6,660 nucleotides of DNA from JAEZKC01 sp046538945 (GTDB lineage Bacteria > Fibrobacterota > Chitinivibrionia > Chitinivibrionales > Chitinispirillaceae): NCBI GenBank assembly GCA_046538945.1, contig JBKHHW010000174.1:1-6660 (forward strand). The letters run 5' to 3'. The position numbers were made by a program, and so were the translations under genes. Below are positions 5,038 through 6,660 of the stretch, in pieces. Below the pieces are notes generated by a model that saw only the letters and a program-made list of their open reading frames with translations, was not told the origin of the DNA and searched no databases. Position 1 is the stretch's first letter, and each line of letters starts with the position of its first letter.

Positions 5038-5916
5038 ATGAAGATCGCATTTGCAGGCATGGGACTAATGGGCAGCAGAATGGCATCCAGACTTCTTAAG
5101 GCCGGAAAACCCCTGAGCGTCTACAACAGAGATGAATCCAAGACTGAGCCTCTGGTGTCATTGGGGGCGAAGAAAGCAACCACTCTCTCCGGACTCGTAA
5201 GGGATGCGGACATTCTTTTTACGATGCTTTCAGATCCTCAAGCGGTCGAATCATCTGCTATAGGAGAAGCAGGGTTTCTTCCTTTTCTCAAAGAGGGCTC
5301 CTTCTGGCTTGACTGCAGCACCATAAACCCCTCTTTCACCAGAAAGATGGCCGCCGCAAGCGAGGAGGTGGGAGTGCGGTTCATGGATGCGCCTGTGACC
5401 GGTTCCACAATCGGAGCGGAAAACGGCGAACTCACCTTTTTTATCGGCGGCACACTCAACGATCTGGAAACGGTGAGGCCACTTCTTGAGATCATGGGAA
5501 AAAGATTCATTCACGCCGGGGCAGCCGGGATGGGCTCCGCGATGAAACTGGTCAACAACCATCTGGGGGGAACCACCATGGCTGCTTTCAGTGAAGCTCT
5601 CGCATTCGGAGAATCGATGGGCTTTTCACGCAGAGTACTTCTGGATGTTTTTCTCAACAATACGGAAGCACCGCCTTACCTCTCCATGAAACGGGAGAAA
5701 TTCGAACAGCTCAAATTCGACAATACAGAATTCCCTCTAGAACTGATGAAGAAGGACCTTCACCTGGCTGGAATCTGCGCATATGAATACGATGCAGCAC
5801 TCCCCATGGGATCCGCGGCCAAAGAACTATATGCTCTTGCATCCAAAGCGGGTCTGGGTCAGGAGGATTACGCCGCGGTATACAAACTGCTTTCGGGTCT
5901 TGTGAGAAATGAGTGA
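5038..5916 (+). CDS. Beta-hydroxyacid dehydrogenase (3-hydroxyisobutyrate dehydrogenase / glyoxylate-succinic semialdehyde reductase family)
   Basis: This 292-residue cytosolic oxidoreductase has the usual length of the family. The N-terminal Rossmann fold has IAFAGMGLMGSRMA at 3-16 (GxGxMG) and YNRDESK at 29-35; the Arg after the second strand suggests preference for NADP(H). The substrate-binding motif DAPVTGS is at 117-123. The catalytic lysine is K170 within GSAMKLVNNHL, and MKKDLHLA (237-244) is the conserved cofactor/substrate motif of the helical C-terminal domain. The N-R cofactor motif and the QEDYAAVYKLL ending resemble bacterial GLYR/SSADH enzymes, which reduce glyoxylate and succinic semialdehyde. 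3-Hydroxyisobutyrate or tartronate semialdehyde remain possible substrates, so no gene symbol is given. The start is supported by AAGGAG with 8-nt spacing. Its last 8 nt overlap rsuA, implying one transcript. Confidence 0.9.
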   Translation: MKIAFAGMGLMGSRMASRLLKAGKPLSVYNRDESKTEPLVSLGAKKATTLSGLVRDADILFTMLSDPQAVESSAIGEAGFLPFLKEGSFWLDCSTINPSFTRKMAAASEEVGVRFMDAPVTGSTIGAENGELTFFIGGTLNDLETVRPLLEIMGKRFIHAGAAGMGSAMKLVNNHLGGTTMAAFSEALAFGESMGFSRRVLLDVFLNNTEAPPYLSMKREKFEQLKFDNTEFPLELMKKDLHLAGICAYEYDAALPMGSAAKELYALASKAGLGQEDYAAVYKLLSGLVRNE

Positions 5917-6619
5917 AACAAAGCATCTGAGAGTCGACCGTATTCTGTCCAACCTGGGGTACTGTTCACGCAGGGAAGCCAAAAGCTTTCTGCGGGATCA
6001 CGAGATTGTATATGAGGGAAGGTGCCTAAGAGATCCTTCGCAGAAAGCAGACCCACGCAAGCTGAAGGTGGATGGTGAAAAGCTTGATCATCCTTGCGGC
6101 ATTCTGGTGGTGCTCAATAAACCGCAAGGATATGTGTGCTCGCATGATCCATCTGAAGGTCCCCGGGTATATGATCTTCTCCCCTCCCGCTGGCTTGACC
6201 GCAACCCGCGGGTATCATCCGTGGGCCGGCTGGACAAGGACACTACAGGGGTTCTGCTCGTTACAGATGATACCAGGCTTGTTCACACCCTGACCTCTCC
6301 CCGCCATCATGTGAAAAAGACCTATCTCGCTACTCTGGACAGACCTCTTGAGGAAAGGGTGGTGGCACAGTTTGCATCCGGGACGCTGCTTCTGGAGGGG
6401 GAGAAGATTCCCTGCCGGCCCGCGGAGCTGAGGATTCTTGAGCCGGGGACCAGGGCTGAAGTGGTTCTTACGGAAGGGAGGTATCACCAGGTGAAGAGAA
6501 TGTTCGCCGCTTGCGGTTACAGGGTGGTTGGGCTTCACCGGGAGAGATTCGGGGGGTACGGGGTGGAGGGTCTGGGTGAGGGAGAGTGGAGGGAGGTTAC
6601 CCCGGAGGTGAGTTTGTGA
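5909..6619 (+). CDS. rsuA: 16S rRNA pseudouridine(516) synthase RsuA
   Basis: This 236-residue enzyme (E. coli RsuA has 231) would convert U516 of 16S rRNA to pseudouridine during small-subunit assembly. An S4-type RNA-binding domain is visible at about 7-55 (LRVDRILSNLGYCSRREAKSF). The catalytic domain has LNKPQGYVCS at 69-78 and GRLDKDTTG at 106-114, with catalytic D109. SPRHH-KKTYLATL and EGRYHQVKRMFAACG-VVGLHRERFGG then match RsuA more closely than RluB, RluE or RluF. The ATG lies inside the end of the dehydrogenase gene (ATGAGTGA, 8-nt overlap) with no strong SD of its own, so translation is probably coupled. The final codons, for roughly the last five residues, lie in the left arm and loop of a 44-nt palindromic repeat. 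Confidence 0.93.
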   Translation: MSETKHLRVDRILSNLGYCSRREAKSFLRDHEIVYEGRCLRDPSQKADPRKLKVDGEKLDHPCGILVVLNKPQGYVCSHDPSEGPRVYDLLPSRWLDRNPRVSSVGRLDKDTTGVLLVTDDTRLVHTLTSPRHHVKKTYLATLDRPLEERVVAQFASGTLLLEGEKIPCRPAELRILEPGTRAEVVLTEGRYHQVKRMFAACGYRVVGLHRERFGGYGVEGLGEGEWREVTPEVSL

Positions 6620-6643
6620 TGCGGTACTGAATCACCTCCGGGG
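6600..6643. repeat. 44-nt palindromic element, copy C, overlapping rsuA stop
   Basis: Arms CCCCGGAGGTGA (6600-6611) and TCACCTCCGGGG (6632-6643) pair perfectly over 12 bp around a 20-nt loop, exactly the geometry of copies A and B some 4.4 kb away. The left arm encodes part of the rsuA C-terminus and the stop TGA (6617-6619) is in the loop. The hairpin is followed by CGGGCTTTCCTC, which has only a weak T-tract, so it might contribute to termination but is not a canonical terminator. The remaining 17 nt of the window show nothing further. Confidence 0.88.
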
Positions 6644-6660
6644 CGGGCTTTCCTCAACCC

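Noticed and set aside
6363..6376. TGGCAC...TTGCA in the rsuA coding strand, resembling a sigma-54 promoter
   Set aside because: GG and GC are separated by 8 nt rather than the strictly required 10, and it is internal to a coding region.

Overview
The window is bacterial chromosomal DNA of roughly balanced base composition. It carries seven features that matter most: a partial M16C peptidase gene, a drug-efflux gene, a pair of small heat-shock genes, a dehydrogenase-rsuA pair, and a dispersed 44-nt palindromic repeat. All genes read as intact ordinary bacterial genes with good Shine-Dalgarno (SD) sites. The presence of a near-ideal sigma-54 promoter shows that the organism uses RpoN. I cannot name the phylum: PreP-type M16C peptidases, paired Hsp20s and sigma-54 occur together in several lineages, for example spirochaetes, Fibrobacterota relatives and deltaproteobacteria-like groups.

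Layout. Positions 1-1793 (minus strand) hold the first 597 codons of a presequence-protease-like zinc metallopeptidase whose 3' end lies outside the window. Positions 1794-2343 are a gene-free divergent spacer with an extremely G-rich, C-poor plus strand (about 1963-2120) and two copies of the 44-nt palindromic element. Positions 2344-3849 (plus) encode a 14-helix DHA2-type MFS efflux protein. A strong hairpin at 3873-3918 terminates the converging heat-shock operon. Positions 4765-3939 (minus) encode two tandem, translationally coupled Hsp20 chaperones, preceded by the sigma-54 promoter at 4828-4845. A divergent spacer (4766-5037) with a perfect 15-bp palindrome separates them from a plus-strand pair: an NAD(P)-dependent beta-hydroxyacid dehydrogenase (5038-5916) overlapping by 8 nt with rsuA (5909-6619), the 16S rRNA pseudouridine-516 synthase. 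A third copy of the 44-nt element overlaps the rsuA stop codon and ends 17 nt before the window edge.

How the parts relate. The Hsp20 pair forms a stress-response unit under apparent sigma-54 control, which would require an activator protein not encoded here. The dehydrogenase and rsuA form a two-gene operon without an obvious shared pathway. The M16C peptidase and the efflux pump are simply divergent neighbours.

The most unusual signal is the 44-nt element. Three copies share the same geometry (12-nt arm, 20-nt loop, 12-nt arm), an invariant right arm TCACCTCCGGGG and eight invariant loop positions. Its arms reproduce a Shine-Dalgarno sequence and the 16S rRNA anti-Shine-Dalgarno tail.
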